Both the position numbers and the translations under genes were made by a program. Below are positions 16,802-25,322 of a DNA stretch of 64,000 nt, one piece after another. Each line of letters begins with the position of its first letter. The first letter of the stretch is position 1. Location: NCBI GenBank assembly GCA_946567425.1, contig CAMNXF010000002.1, positions 124,001 through 188,000 of the forward strand. The letters are read 5' to 3'. The notes beneath the pieces were generated by a model, which ran no database searches, was not told the DNA's origin, and saw nothing but the letters and a program-made list of their open reading frames with translations. The stretch comes from an uncultured Clostridia bacterium. Its GTDB lineage: Bacteria; Bacillota; Clostridia; Oscillospirales; Ruminococcaceae.

Positions 16802-17322
16802 GCAAGCCGTTAAGCGTATATCTGTGCGGCTTTATGGGCTGCGGAAAGAGCCATATCGGACGGCAGCTCTCGACGGCGCTGAACAGGCGTTTCGTCGATC
16901 TGGACAAGTATATCGTCACCGCCGAAAAAATGTCGATCCCCGAAATATTCGAGAAGTACGGCGAACCGCATTTCAGGCAGCTTGAAACGCAGTACATACG
17001 CAAGCTGTCCGACGGCAGCATAGTCGCGACGGGCGGCGGCGCGCTCATCAACGACAAAACGGCAAGGTTTGCGCGGGAAAACGGTTTGTCAGTGTACATC
17101 AACACTTCGTTCGAGGTGTGCTACGGACGGATAAGGGGCGACGCTAACCGTCCTCTTGTGGTAAGCAACACTCCTGAGCAGCTTCGGGAGCTGTACAACA
17201 AGCGCGCAAAGATATATCGGCGCAACGCGATGTGTATGGTCAACGGCAATACGCGCGATACCATTATCACCGAGGAAATAGTTAAGCTGGTGAGATTTCA
17301 CGAGGGCAGACTCAACGCATAA
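16798..17322 (+). CDS. aroK: Shikimate kinase
   Basis: A 174-residue P-loop kinase phosphorylating shikimate. It shows the Walker A loop GFMGCGKS near residues 11-18, DLDKYI for shikimate binding, the ATGGGAL motif near residue 78 and the lid arginine in DANRPLV. The ATGA overlap with aroE shows coupling. Terminator-like hairpins follow at 17444-17486. Confidence 0.93.
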   Translation: MSKPLSVYLCGFMGCGKSHIGRQLSTALNRRFVDLDKYIVTAEKMSIPEIFEKYGEPHFRQLETQYIRKLSDGSIVATGGGALINDKTARFARENGLSVYINTSFEVCYGRIRGDANRPLVVSNTPEQLRELYNKRAKIYRRNAMCMVNGNTRDTIITEEIVKLVRFHEGRLNA

Positions 17323-17443
17323 ATTCTTTCAAAAATGCAGCCGAAAATCAAACAGAAAAACGCGTTGAAAACGGCGCTGAAAAAAGATATGCGAAAAAGC
17401 GTCAAAACAGCTTTACAAAGCCGAATCCTCTCAACAGATCATA

Positions 17444-17486
17444 CCGAAAAAACACGGTTTTTTCGGAACAAAAAAGCAGCTTTTTT
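17444..17486 (+). terminator. Tandem A/T-stem terminator hairpins after aroK
   Basis: CCGAAAAAA pairs with TTTTTTCGG (17444-17466), then AAAAAAGC pairs with GCTTTTTT just after. The remaining gap (17323-17509) is A-rich and shows no convincing gene; the 64-codon frame there lacks an SD. Confidence 0.5.
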
Positions 17487-17509
17487 CGGCAGCGCGGCAA
17501 AGGAGAATT

Positions 17510-18706
17510 ATGGTAATCAAAAACGTTAAAATTAAAACCATGTCCGACAGGGACTACGAAAACGGCTTTGTGCGATTCGGGGAGATAATCACCGAGATCG
17601 GCGATATGAACGTGTATATCCCGACGGGCGAGGAGGAAATCGACGGCTCGGGGAAAACGCTGTACCCCGGGTTTATCGACGCACACTGCCACCTCGGAAT
17701 GTGGAGCGACTGCTATTCAATGCAGCTCGAGGGCGACGACGGCAACGAAATGACCGACCCGTCCACCCCTCACTTGCGCGCCGTTGACAGCATTAACGCC
17801 ATGGACAGGTGTTTCTCGGACGCGGTAAGCGCGGGCGTGACGTGCGTTTGCACGGGCGTGGGCAGCGCAAATCCGATAGGCGGTTCGTTTGCGCTGATAA
17901 AAACGTTCGGCTCGAAGCGCGTGGATAAGCTGATCGTGAAGTCTCCAGCTGCTATAAAATTTGCGCTGGGAGAAAATCCCAAATCCACCTACAATGACCG
18001 CGACGAAACTCCAATAACGCGCATGGCGACTGCGGCTATTATCCGCGAGCAGCTTCAAAAGGCGCTCCGCTACAAGGAGGACTTGGACGAGTACAAGCGC
18101 ACAAAGGGCACGGACGACGAGGTCTCCAAGCCCGACTTCGACACGAAATGCGAGGCTCTGCTGCCGCTTTTCGGCAAGGAGAACAAGCTGAAAGCGCATT
18201 TCCACTGCCACCGCGCGGACGACATCTTCACGGCGGTGAGGATATCCAAAGAATTCGGGTTGGATTATGTGCTGATACACTGCACGGATGGCGGTATAAT
18301 CGCGGAGGAGCTTGCCGAGGACTGCCCCGCCGTTGTGGTTGGTCCGCTCTTCGGCGACCGAGGAAAGCCCGAGCTTGCCAACCACGACATCACAACGCCG
18401 CGTATTCTCCGCGAACATGGAATAAAGTGCGCGATCTGCACCGATCACCCCGAAACGCCGATACAGTATCTGCCCATGACGGCGGCGCTGGCAGTTCGCG
18501 GAGGGCTTTCCGAGGAGAACGCGCTGCGCTCTATCACGATAAACGCGGCGGAGGTTCTCGGCGTTGAGGGTATACTCGGCTCAGTTGAGGTCGGCAAGAG
18601 CGCCGATTTCGTACTGTTCGAGAGTGGCAGATCGCCGCTTGACATCATGAGCTTGCCAAATATGGTCATTGTGGACGGAAAGATCGCGGTGAACGACGCC
18701 GTTTAA
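17510..18706 (+). CDS. Amidohydrolase (imidazolonepropionase-like)
   Basis: A 398-residue metal-dependent hydrolase of the amidohydrolase superfamily. The HxH metal pair is in DAHCHLGMW; further likely ligands are HFHCHR, LIHCTDGG and the Asp in CTDHPETP. The C-terminal GILGSVEVGKSADFVLF is typical of the family. Substrate is unknown; imidazolone-type, cyclic amide or dipeptide substrates all fit. The ATG follows AAAGGAG. The fumarase alpha gene starts 23 bases after it, so they may share a transcript. Confidence 0.8.
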   Translation: MVIKNVKIKTMSDRDYENGFVRFGEIITEIGDMNVYIPTGEEEIDGSGKTLYPGFIDAHCHLGMWSDCYSMQLEGDDGNEMTDPSTPHLRAVDSINAMDRCFSDAVSAGVTCVCTGVGSANPIGGSFALIKTFGSKRVDKLIVKSPAAIKFALGENPKSTYNDRDETPITRMATAAIIREQLQKALRYKEDLDEYKRTKGTDDEVSKPDFDTKCEALLPLFGKENKLKAHFHCHRADDIFTAVRISKEFGLDYVLIHCTDGGIIAEELAEDCPAVVVGPLFGDRGKPELANHDITTPRILREHGIKCAICTDHPETPIQYLPMTAALAVRGGLSEENALRSITINAAEVLGVEGILGSVEVGKSADFVLFESGRSPLDIMSLPNMVIVDGKIAVNDAV

Positions 18707-18729
18707 TATTGAGGAGGAACAACATCAAA

Positions 18730-19572
18730 ATGCGTGAAATTAACGCTAATGAAATAACCAAAGCAACAGCGCGGCTGTGCGTTGAAGCAAATCTGCATCT
18801 GCCGTGCGGAATGCGCGAGCGTATTGAGCAGAGCGCCGAATTTGAGAAGAGCGAGCTTTGCAGGAGCGTGCTCGGCGATATCGTCGCGAATGTCGACTGC
18901 GCTGCGGAGCTTGGTGTGCCGATCTGCCAGGACACGGGAATGGCAGTGGTATTCGCGGAGATAGGGCAGGATGTTCATATCGTCGGCGGAGCATTCGAGG
19001 ACGCGGTGAACAGGGGCGTTGCCGAGGGCTATGTCAACGGACGGCTTCGTCTGAGCATAGTCGGCGACCCGTTGGAGCGCGTCAACACGGGCGACAACAC
19101 CCCCGCCGTTATCCATACGCGGATAATTTCCGGCGATAAAATAAGGCTCACCGTCGCGCCAAAGGGCTTCGGCAGCGAGAATATGAGCCGACTTAAGATG
19201 TTCACGCCGTCCGCAGCAAAGGAAGATATTGTAAATTTCGTTACGGAAACGGTATCGCTCGCGGGGAGCAATCCCTGTCCGCCTATCGTGGTGGGAGTGG
19301 GCATCGGCGGCGATTTCGAGTATTCGGCGCTCATGGCGAAAAAAGCCCTGTGCAGAAATCTGAACGTTCGCCACCCCGAGCCGTTTTACGCCGAAATGGA
19401 GCGGATTATGCTCGACGAGATAAATAAGCTCGGTATAGGCTCGCAAGGCTTTGGCGGCACGGTAACGGCACTGTACGTCAATATCGAGAAAGCGCCCACG
19501 CATATCGCGGGACTGCCTGTCGCGGTTAATATCGGCTGCCACGTTACCCGTCACGCGGAAACCGTGCTATAA
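18730..19572 (+). CDS. Class I fumarate hydratase, alpha subunit
   Basis: A 280-residue protein matching the N-terminal half of iron-sulfur fumarases and L-tartrate dehydratase. It carries PICQDTGM with a cluster cysteine near residue 61, APKGFGSENMSRLKM, and VVGVGIGGDFEYSALMAKKAL, with further conserved cysteines near NPCPP and NIGCHVTRH. Such enzymes need a beta subunit, usually encoded immediately downstream, but none is in the window. The ATG at 18730 follows GAGGAGG at 12 bases; an upstream in-frame TTG is less likely. Fumarase versus tartrate dehydratase cannot be settled. Confidence 0.85.
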   Translation: MREINANEITKATARLCVEANLHLPCGMRERIEQSAEFEKSELCRSVLGDIVANVDCAAELGVPICQDTGMAVVFAEIGQDVHIVGGAFEDAVNRGVAEGYVNGRLRLSIVGDPLERVNTGDNTPAVIHTRIISGDKIRLTVAPKGFGSENMSRLKMFTPSAAKEDIVNFVTETVSLAGSNPCPPIVVGVGIGGDFEYSALMAKKALCRNLNVRHPEPFYAEMERIMLDEINKLGIGSQGFGGTVTALYVNIEKAPTHIAGLPVAVNIGCHVTRHAETVL

Positions 19573-19745
19573 TCCCGTTCGGGCTTTGCCCTTGTCAATT
19601 CAGCGTTTTTTCGCGGAATAACTTGTATTCCGGCAAAGCCTTTGCAGATACTTCAGCGTTCCCGTCGGCAAACGAGGGAAAATCTTAAAAAAATTGCAGC
19701 ATTTTTCGGACATATCGGGTATTACTTACAGAAGCGGAGAGTTTT
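19573..19745. other. Intergenic gap with small inverted repeats
   Basis: Contains GGAATA-acttg-TATTCC and GCAAAG-c-CTTTGC and two copies of TCAGCGTT. No fumB, tRNA or other gene is seen. The hairpins could end the fumarase transcript, but no good T-run follows them. Confidence 0.3.
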
Positions 19746-20282
19746 ATGCAGACATTATCTCTGGTGACGCGCGAGAGCTTTGACGAGGTCATGCGGCTCT
19801 ACACGCCGACCGTTTACGGAATAGCGTTCACGAGACTTCGCAGCGCTGTCGACGCGGAGGACGTTTCGCAAGACGTTTTCCTGCGGTACTTCAAGGCGGA
19901 CATTACATACGAGAGCGAAGAGCACCGCAAGGCATGGCTCATACGCTGTACGCTGAACCGCACAAACAGCTTCGCATCGTCCTCGCAGTTTCGTCACAGG
20001 CTCGAAAACAAAAGTTATGACGAGCTTACCGAAAACGAAGTACCGTCCGCGAACACCGTCGAGGCACTTGCAGAACGCTTGGAGCGGCAAACGGCCGTTC
20101 TGAACGCGGTCATGGCGCTGCCGACGAAATACCGCACGGTGATACATCTGTTCTACTTCGAGGATATGTCGACTGCTGATATAGCCAAGGTTCTCGGTAT
20201 ACGCGAGCCGACCGTGAGGTCGCAGCTTACCCGCGCCCGCGAACGGCTGAAAACGCTTCTGAAGGGGGAGGTGGAGTTCTGA
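19746..20282 (+). CDS. ECF-type RNA polymerase sigma factor
   Basis: A 178-residue sigma-70 family protein with regions 2 and 4. Region 2 includes DAEDVSQDVFLRYFK and KAWLIRCTLNRTNSF; region 4 is LPTKYRTVIHLFYFEDMS followed by the helix-turn-helix IAKVLGIREPTVRSQLTRARERLK. It would direct polymerase to an extracytoplasmic stress regulon, likely including its own operon. The ATG follows GCGGAGAG. It overlaps the next gene by one base (TGATG), the usual arrangement with an anti-sigma partner. Confidence 0.9.
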   Translation: MQTLSLVTRESFDEVMRLYTPTVYGIAFTRLRSAVDAEDVSQDVFLRYFKADITYESEEHRKAWLIRCTLNRTNSFASSSQFRHRLENKSYDELTENEVPSANTVEALAERLERQTAVLNAVMALPTKYRTVIHLFYFEDMSTADIAKVLGIREPTVRSQLTRARERLKTLLKGEVEF

Positions 20283-21025
20283 TGAATTTTAGAGACGAGT
20301 ACAAAAAGGAAATAAAAGAGCTTTCCTCCGACGAAACGACGGAGCGTATCCGCAGGGAGGTCATGGCACGGCTTTCGCAGAACGGACCGACCAAGACGGA
20401 AGTACGCGAAAAGAAGCCGCTGCCAATGAAGCGTATCACGCTAATCGGCGGCTCGATAGCGGCGTGTCTGGTCATTGGTTTTACGGTTTTGACAGCATAC
20501 AACAGGTTTATAAACCTTGACAGCAATATGATGGTGCCGGGCCAGAATGCGGGTGGTATACAGCAAGGCGGCGGGAGCCGTCCGAACAGCATCAATGGTG
20601 ACGCAAATAATGTGACTGGGAACGCAAACGAAGGGATCTCCTTGGACGGAAACGATTATATGAGTTCACCTGCGGACGGCAGCAGCGCGTCGGATGCGCA
20701 GAGCGTTCCACCGTCCGCAAACAGCACCTCCGAAAACGGCGGCAACCAAAAATTCCCCGAAGCGGACGCGGGTCTTGCGAACGGCGAAACGGTGATAACG
20801 CTTGACGGCGAGGGTTTTACACTCGACAGCGGCAGCAGCAGTTACCACTTTTCGCTTATTTCCCCCAACGTGAGTGCGGGCGGTCTCACCGACGATTTTT
20901 CGGGCGAACATATTGAGGCAAGAGCCGCTGACGGAACTCGTTATATAATTGTGTTCCGTGAAGATGACGTTTTATTGGCAAGTACGGAATATGAAATTCT
21001 GGGAATATATGTATTCTCAGGATAA
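20282..21025 (+). CDS. Probable membrane anti-sigma factor
   Basis: A 247-residue single-pass protein. The cytoplasmic N-terminus (about 1-55, with ERIRREVMARLSQ) is followed by a membrane helix (about 58-78) and an extracellular part: an Asn/Gly/Ser-rich linker (about 85-165), then a compact C-terminal domain ending ASTEYEILGIYVFSG. I see no zinc-binding HxxxCxxC motif in the N-terminus, so it is not a classical ZAS anti-sigma. The role comes mainly from coupling to the ECF gene. The ligand of the outer domain is unknown. Confidence 0.7.
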   Translation: MNFRDEYKKEIKELSSDETTERIRREVMARLSQNGPTKTEVREKKPLPMKRITLIGGSIAACLVIGFTVLTAYNRFINLDSNMMVPGQNAGGIQQGGGSRPNSINGDANNVTGNANEGISLDGNDYMSSPADGSSASDAQSVPPSANSTSENGGNQKFPEADAGLANGETVITLDGEGFTLDSGSSSYHFSLISPNVSAGGLTDDFSGEHIEARAADGTRYIIVFREDDVLLASTEYEILGIYVFSG

Positions 21026-21108
21026 AATTGGCAATTTTAACAAAACGCGTTTTAAAAGCCCTGCTTGTCAATGTAAAAAATTAACAAATTTTTTCTGAAA
21101 TTTTTTCA

Positions 21109-21140
21109 AAAACGGAGCGCTTGATGTGCTCCGTTTTATT
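21109..21140 (+). terminator. Intrinsic terminator of the sigma/anti-sigma operon
   Basis: AAAACGGAGC pairs with GCTCCGTTTT, then TATTTTATTTT. It separates the operon from the promoter of the next gene. Confidence 0.85.
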
Positions 21141-21219
21141 TTATTTTACAACTTCTGCTTAATTTGTGAATTTAGAGATAAAATTTTATGAAAAAATTGT
21201 GAAAATCACGAAAAAGTAC

Positions 21220-21248
21220 TTGAAATGTTGAAAACTTTGTGATATAAT
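21220..21248 (+). promoter_or_regulatory. SigA-type promoter of the PAS-GAF-GGDEF-EAL gene
   Basis: TTGAAA (21220-21225), 17 bases, TATAAT (21243-21248). It gives a leader of about 175 bases to the start at 21430, with a short hairpin CGGAC/GTCCG near 21377-21393. The leader does not match the c-di-GMP riboswitch motifs I know. Confidence 0.75.
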
Positions 21249-21429
21249 GTATACGAAAAGATTAATGATAACGTTTACATAAGGGTAACGGTTATGTGGT
21301 ATTTATTTGCTGCGGTGATTATATAATGATTATGTTGACTGTATGGACGTAGTTAGACGGTTCGCAATATGAGACTGCGGACACGGGCGTCCGAGACAAG
21401 GGTTGTTTTTAAAACAGAGGTGATTTTTT

Positions 21430-23970
21430 ATGTTGGGATTGGAACAGGCGATAAGAAACAGCGGTAATTTCGCGTTCATAATAAGATATCAGCCTGATTT
21501 TCCCATTGAATTTCTGCCCGGAGATAATCCCTTCTCCGAAGGAAATAAGGCTTTGCTTGGAGAAATCATCTTCCCGGAGGATTATCAGCCGTTCTGCGAT
21601 ATCATAAGCGAAATCGTAAGCGGTCACTCACATGATGTGAAAGCTCACGTCAGGCTGAAATGCGGGGATAACTACCGATGGTATTACATATCGGCGGGTC
21701 CCGAGTTCCGGGAGGACAGTACGCTCTCTCAATTGACTGGTATGTTGTTTGATGTGACGGAATACCTCGACTGCGGGGGCGACGACGAGGTCATGCGGAC
21801 GTTCAAGAGAAAGGTCGAAAGCTCTATGGGCTCGTCAAAGAACAACACGCCGCAATTGTTGGATATTCTCGGACAGGATTATCTTGAGCGTATACAGCTT
21901 CCGTTTTCACGCATTAAAGGATTGTATTCGGCGATAATCGCCGAGGACGGCAAGATACTCGCGGCTGCGCAGGACAAAAAGATAAATCTTAACAAAATGA
22001 GTTATCAGCGCAAAAAGAGCATACGGGTAAAGCATCGCACAGTGGCTTCGTGGGTGATAGCGGGCGAGTCGCTGGAGGATATCAATGACTGCGTTCAGCT
22101 TTTGGATACCATGGTTCAGACTGTCTCCGAGATCGCAAATTCGTATGTGGTGCTGTATGAGGAAATGGACAACTCGCAGAAGGCAAACAAGCTGCTCGGC
22201 GAGAATTTCGAGGATCAGATACTCGTCAACAACGTTTACTCGCTGATACTCCGCAGCCGTAACACGGCGGCGTCGTTCGGCAGCATAATCCCGCTGATAC
22301 GTGATTATTTCGGGCTGGATGATCTGATGTTCTGCACGGACGACACGCACCCGATAAAGGTTTACCGCTGGAACGAAAACGGCGATATTATCCCGCTTAT
22401 CTCCAAAACGCCGCTAAACGATCAGATCGACAAGGAGCTGGACAACAACGCGGTCGTATGCATTACCGAAGACGAGCTGCGGGGTGCAGACAGCAAGGGT
22501 CGAAGCTGCGCGCTTTCGAGAGTTTACGACAACGGCAGTCCGCGCGGCGTAATTGTATTTATGTCGCCCGATAAAAACCGCGTCTGGACGAACCGCGACC
22601 GCAAAATGCTGCGCAGCATTACGCAAATAATCTCGACGGTTATCTACCGTTCGTTTATGGAGAACGAGCTTGCGGTGTCGCAGGAACACCTGTTACGTCT
22701 GGCTTACTTTAACACCACCACAGGAATACCGAACCGAAGCGCGTTTGAGCGCGATTTCAGCATGTACATCACCGAGGGCACAAGCGGAGCGCTTATCTCC
22801 ATTGAGATCGCCAATCTCAAGGAACTGTCCGAAACATACAGCTGTCAGTATTCCGAGGACGTTGTGCGGAGTATTGCCGAATATATCTCGGCAATACCGA
22901 CGGAAAATCCCAAAAAGGTATATATGTTCTCAAATGATATTCTGTTTGTTACTATGTGCAAATCCACACGCGAGGATGCTTTAAGTCTGGCACAGGCAAT
23001 TCTCATCAAGTTCCGCTCGCCGTGGTTCCTGAATGACAGCGAAAATCAGCTCGACATCTACGCCGGGATAAGTATGTTCCCGAACGACGCGGACGATGTT
23101 GCCGACTGCGTTCGCGCGGCGACCAAGACGCTCAGGCTCGCCAAGGACAGAAACCTTCACGACGCGCTGTGCTACTCGGACGGTCTTGAGGAGAAGCTCG
23201 ACAACAACCTGCGCGTGAGAAAGCTGATCATGGACGCTGCCGAAAACGATTTCAAGGGGTTCTATTTCCTGTACACCCCTGTTGTGGACGCGCATACGGG
23301 AGAGCTTGTGTGCTGCGAGGCGCACCTGTTCTGGAGCAACGGCGATATTATTGTTTCGCGCGACAGGTTTTTGCCCGTCGTTGAACGAATGGGACTTTCG
23401 GAGAGTATCTACGAGTTCGTTGTTGAACGGCTGTGCGAGTTCTGCACGGCAGTGCGCGAAATGGGACTCGTGAATTTCCGCGTGGCATTCAGTATTCCCG
23501 AGAATATCCTTAACTCCGAGGCCGGTGTTATGATACTGCGCAAGGCGCTGCTGGAGTATTCCCTGCCGCCGGAGGCTATCAGTATCTCGGTATCGGAGAG
23601 CGACGGCACGCTGGGTATGCGCAACAATTACCTCAAACAAATGGCGGCAAGCGGCGTGAACTTAATCGCCGACGACAAGGGTGGGAACTTCTTCACTGCC
23701 GCGCCGCTCGAAAATCCGTATATCAAAATGCTCAAGCTGCGCTGCCGCCGTTTAAGCGACGATCCCGTATCGGCAGGCTTTGTAAGGTCGGTTATCGAGC
23801 GCGCTCATGAAAAAGGGTTAACCGTATGCATAAAGGGAGTTGACAATTTAAGGTCGCTCGAGAACGCACGCAGCTTCAACGCGGATCTGATACAAGGCAT
23901 TATCAACGGCAGACCGCTCCACACCTCGGACTTTATCAAGAAAATGGTCATGAATAATTCCGTGAAATAA
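21430..23970 (+). CDS. PAS-GAF protein with degenerate GGDEF and EAL domains
   Basis: An 846-residue cytoplasmic protein. Residues about 10-115 look like a PAS domain (YRWYYISAGPEF, GMLFDVTEYLD), about 130-245 a further sensory region, about 265-415 a GAF domain, about 420-580 a GGDEF domain and about 590-840 an EAL domain. Both output sites are eroded: SNDILF stands where GG(D/E)EF should be; EAHLFW replaces EALLRW; ADDKGG replaces DDFGTG; KLRCR replaces KIDR; IKGVDN replaces AEGVET. It should neither make nor break c-di-GMP and may be a receptor or scaffold. The ATG follows AGAGGTGA. It ends at a strong terminator and is probably monocistronic. Confidence 0.85.
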   Translation: MLGLEQAIRNSGNFAFIIRYQPDFPIEFLPGDNPFSEGNKALLGEIIFPEDYQPFCDIISEIVSGHSHDVKAHVRLKCGDNYRWYYISAGPEFREDSTLSQLTGMLFDVTEYLDCGGDDEVMRTFKRKVESSMGSSKNNTPQLLDILGQDYLERIQLPFSRIKGLYSAIIAEDGKILAAAQDKKINLNKMSYQRKKSIRVKHRTVASWVIAGESLEDINDCVQLLDTMVQTVSEIANSYVVLYEEMDNSQKANKLLGENFEDQILVNNVYSLILRSRNTAASFGSIIPLIRDYFGLDDLMFCTDDTHPIKVYRWNENGDIIPLISKTPLNDQIDKELDNNAVVCITEDELRGADSKGRSCALSRVYDNGSPRGVIVFMSPDKNRVWTNRDRKMLRSITQIISTVIYRSFMENELAVSQEHLLRLAYFNTTTGIPNRSAFERDFSMYITEGTSGALISIEIANLKELSETYSCQYSEDVVRSIAEYISAIPTENPKKVYMFSNDILFVTMCKSTREDALSLAQAILIKFRSPWFLNDSENQLDIYAGISMFPNDADDVADCVRAATKTLRLAKDRNLHDALCYSDGLEEKLDNNLRVRKLIMDAAENDFKGFYFLYTPVVDAHTGELVCCEAHLFWSNGDIIVSRDRFLPVVERMGLSESIYEFVVERLCEFCTAVREMGLVNFRVAFSIPENILNSEAGVMILRKALLEYSLPPEAISISVSESDGTLGMRNNYLKQMAASGVNLIADDKGGNFFTAAPLENPYIKMLKLRCRRLSDDPVSAGFVRSVIERAHEKGLTVCIKGVDNLRSLENARSFNADLIQGIINGRPLHTSDFIKKMVMNNSVK

Positions 23971-23978
23971 TTTATAAA

Positions 23979-24018
23979 AAAAGCCGAAGATTTTTCAACA
24001 ATCCTCGGCTTTTTTTAT
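23979..24018 (+). terminator. Intrinsic terminator
   Basis: AAAAAAGCCGA pairs with TCGGCTTTTTT around a long loop, followed by more T residues, just past the stop at 23970. Confidence 0.9.
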
Positions 24019-24063
24019 TTTTTGGCGAAATTTAGATAAAAGGCAAAAATCGGTGAAATTCTC

Positions 24064-24092
24064 TTGCAAATACAGAAAAAAAGGTATATAAT
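24064..24092 (+). promoter_or_regulatory. SigA-type promoter of the rodA/ftsW-like gene
   Basis: TTGCAA (24064-24069), 17 bases, TATAAT (24087-24092). Leader of about 50 bases. Confidence 0.7.
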
Positions 24093-24148
24093 AATAAGTG
24101 TGCGGATTGAATAACTTTAATATATAGTTGGGAAAAATTAGGAGAACA

Positions 24149-25297
24149 ATGAAAGAATTATTAAGTTACCTTACCGGTCACCTGAAACGCGTGGATAAGG
24201 TGCTGCCCGTGATATGCTTTCTGATAACGGCGTTCGATATATTTTTGGTTAACTCTATGTACCAGACGGATTTTGTAAATCAACGGCTGGTGAAAACGCA
24301 GTTTATCGCGGCGATATTGGGCATCTGCGCGTCAATAATTATCAGCTTTTTCGACTACAAATTTATCACCAAGCTGTGGTATATCTACACTCCGATAGCC
24401 GTTATATTACAGCTTTTGCTGTGGTCTCCGCTGGGCGTTTACCGCGGCGACGACTTGGCATGGATACAGATAGGCGGCAAGAACGGCATCACCATTCAGC
24501 CGTCCGAGATACTAAAGTTCGTGTTTATCATCACGCTTGCGCTGCATATCACCAAACTCGGCGACAAGCTCAATTCTCTGCCGCGCCTGCTGCTGTTATG
24601 CGCGCACGGATTTTTCCCTGTAGCGATCATCACATTGCAAGGCGACATCGGCTCGGCGATCGTGTTTGTGTTTATTTTTATTGTGATGCTGTTTATGGCG
24701 GGTATTTCGTGGAAGTATATAGCAGCTGCCGCCGCCGCCGTTCCACCGCTGATCTACGTCGCGTGGAATTTTATACTGAACGACGACCACCGAAACCGAA
24801 TCCTGATACTGTTTGACGAGGAGCTTCAGCAAGAGGAAATCCGCGGTACGTACTTTCAGCAAAATCAGGGACAGATCGCGCTGGGTTCGGGACAGCTTAC
24901 GGGGCTGGGCTTTAATCGTGACAACCTTTCCGTTACGTTTATACCCGAAGTCGGCAACGATATGATATTCACATATATCGGCATGACAATGGGATTTGTC
25001 GGCTGCGTCGCGGTTGTTATCGCGCTGGCGGCGCTCTGCCTTAAGCTGCTGTCAAACGCCTCGGGCGCGGGCGATCCGCTCGGGCGGCTGATATGCGTGG
25101 GCGTGTTCGCACTGATACTGTTCCACTGTGTAATAAACATCGGAGTGGCGCTTTCGGTATTACCCGTTGTCGGCATACCGCTGCCGTTTATAAGCACGGG
25201 TGGCACGTCGATGATAATGATGCACTCCTATATCGGCTTGGTGCTGAGCGTCTCGTCTCATAAGGAAAAGGCTAAACATATGTTCTATGAGGAATAA
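24149..25297 (+). CDS. SEDS-family protein (RodA/FtsW/SpoVE-like)
   Basis: A 382-residue integral membrane protein with about ten helices, of the SEDS family of peptidoglycan glycosyltransferases that polymerise lipid II. Diagnostic features are WIQIGGKNGITIQPSEILK, LQGDIGSA, GGQLTGLGF-like LGSGQLTGLGFN, FIPEVGNDMIFTYIGMTMGF and the C-terminal GIPLPFISTGGTSM. RodA fits best because of the length and the IQPSE/EVGNDM pattern, but FtsW or SpoVE roles are not excluded. The start at 24149 follows TTAGGAG; the longer frame begins with TTG. No partner class B PBP is adjacent; galactokinase-like gene follows at 25 bases. Confidence 0.85.
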   Translation: MKELLSYLTGHLKRVDKVLPVICFLITAFDIFLVNSMYQTDFVNQRLVKTQFIAAILGICASIIISFFDYKFITKLWYIYTPIAVILQLLLWSPLGVYRGDDLAWIQIGGKNGITIQPSEILKFVFIITLALHITKLGDKLNSLPRLLLLCAHGFFPVAIITLQGDIGSAIVFVFIFIVMLFMAGISWKYIAAAAAAVPPLIYVAWNFILNDDHRNRILILFDEELQQEEIRGTYFQQNQGQIALGSGQLTGLGFNRDNLSVTFIPEVGNDMIFTYIGMTMGFVGCVAVVIALAALCLKLLSNASGAGDPLGRLICVGVFALILFHCVINIGVALSVLPVVGIPLPFISTGGTSMIMMHSYIGLVLSVSSHKEKAKHMFYEE

Positions 25298-25322
25298 TTA
25301 TTGATCGAAAGGACAGAATTTT

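Noticed and set aside
17335-17529. 64-codon Lys-rich frame between aroK and the amidohydrolase
   Set aside because: No SD, overlaps two terminator hairpins and the next gene's SD and start.
21249-21429. c-di-GMP riboswitch
   Set aside because: Considered because of the downstream gene, but the conserved GEMM-I/GEMM-II core motifs are not visible.
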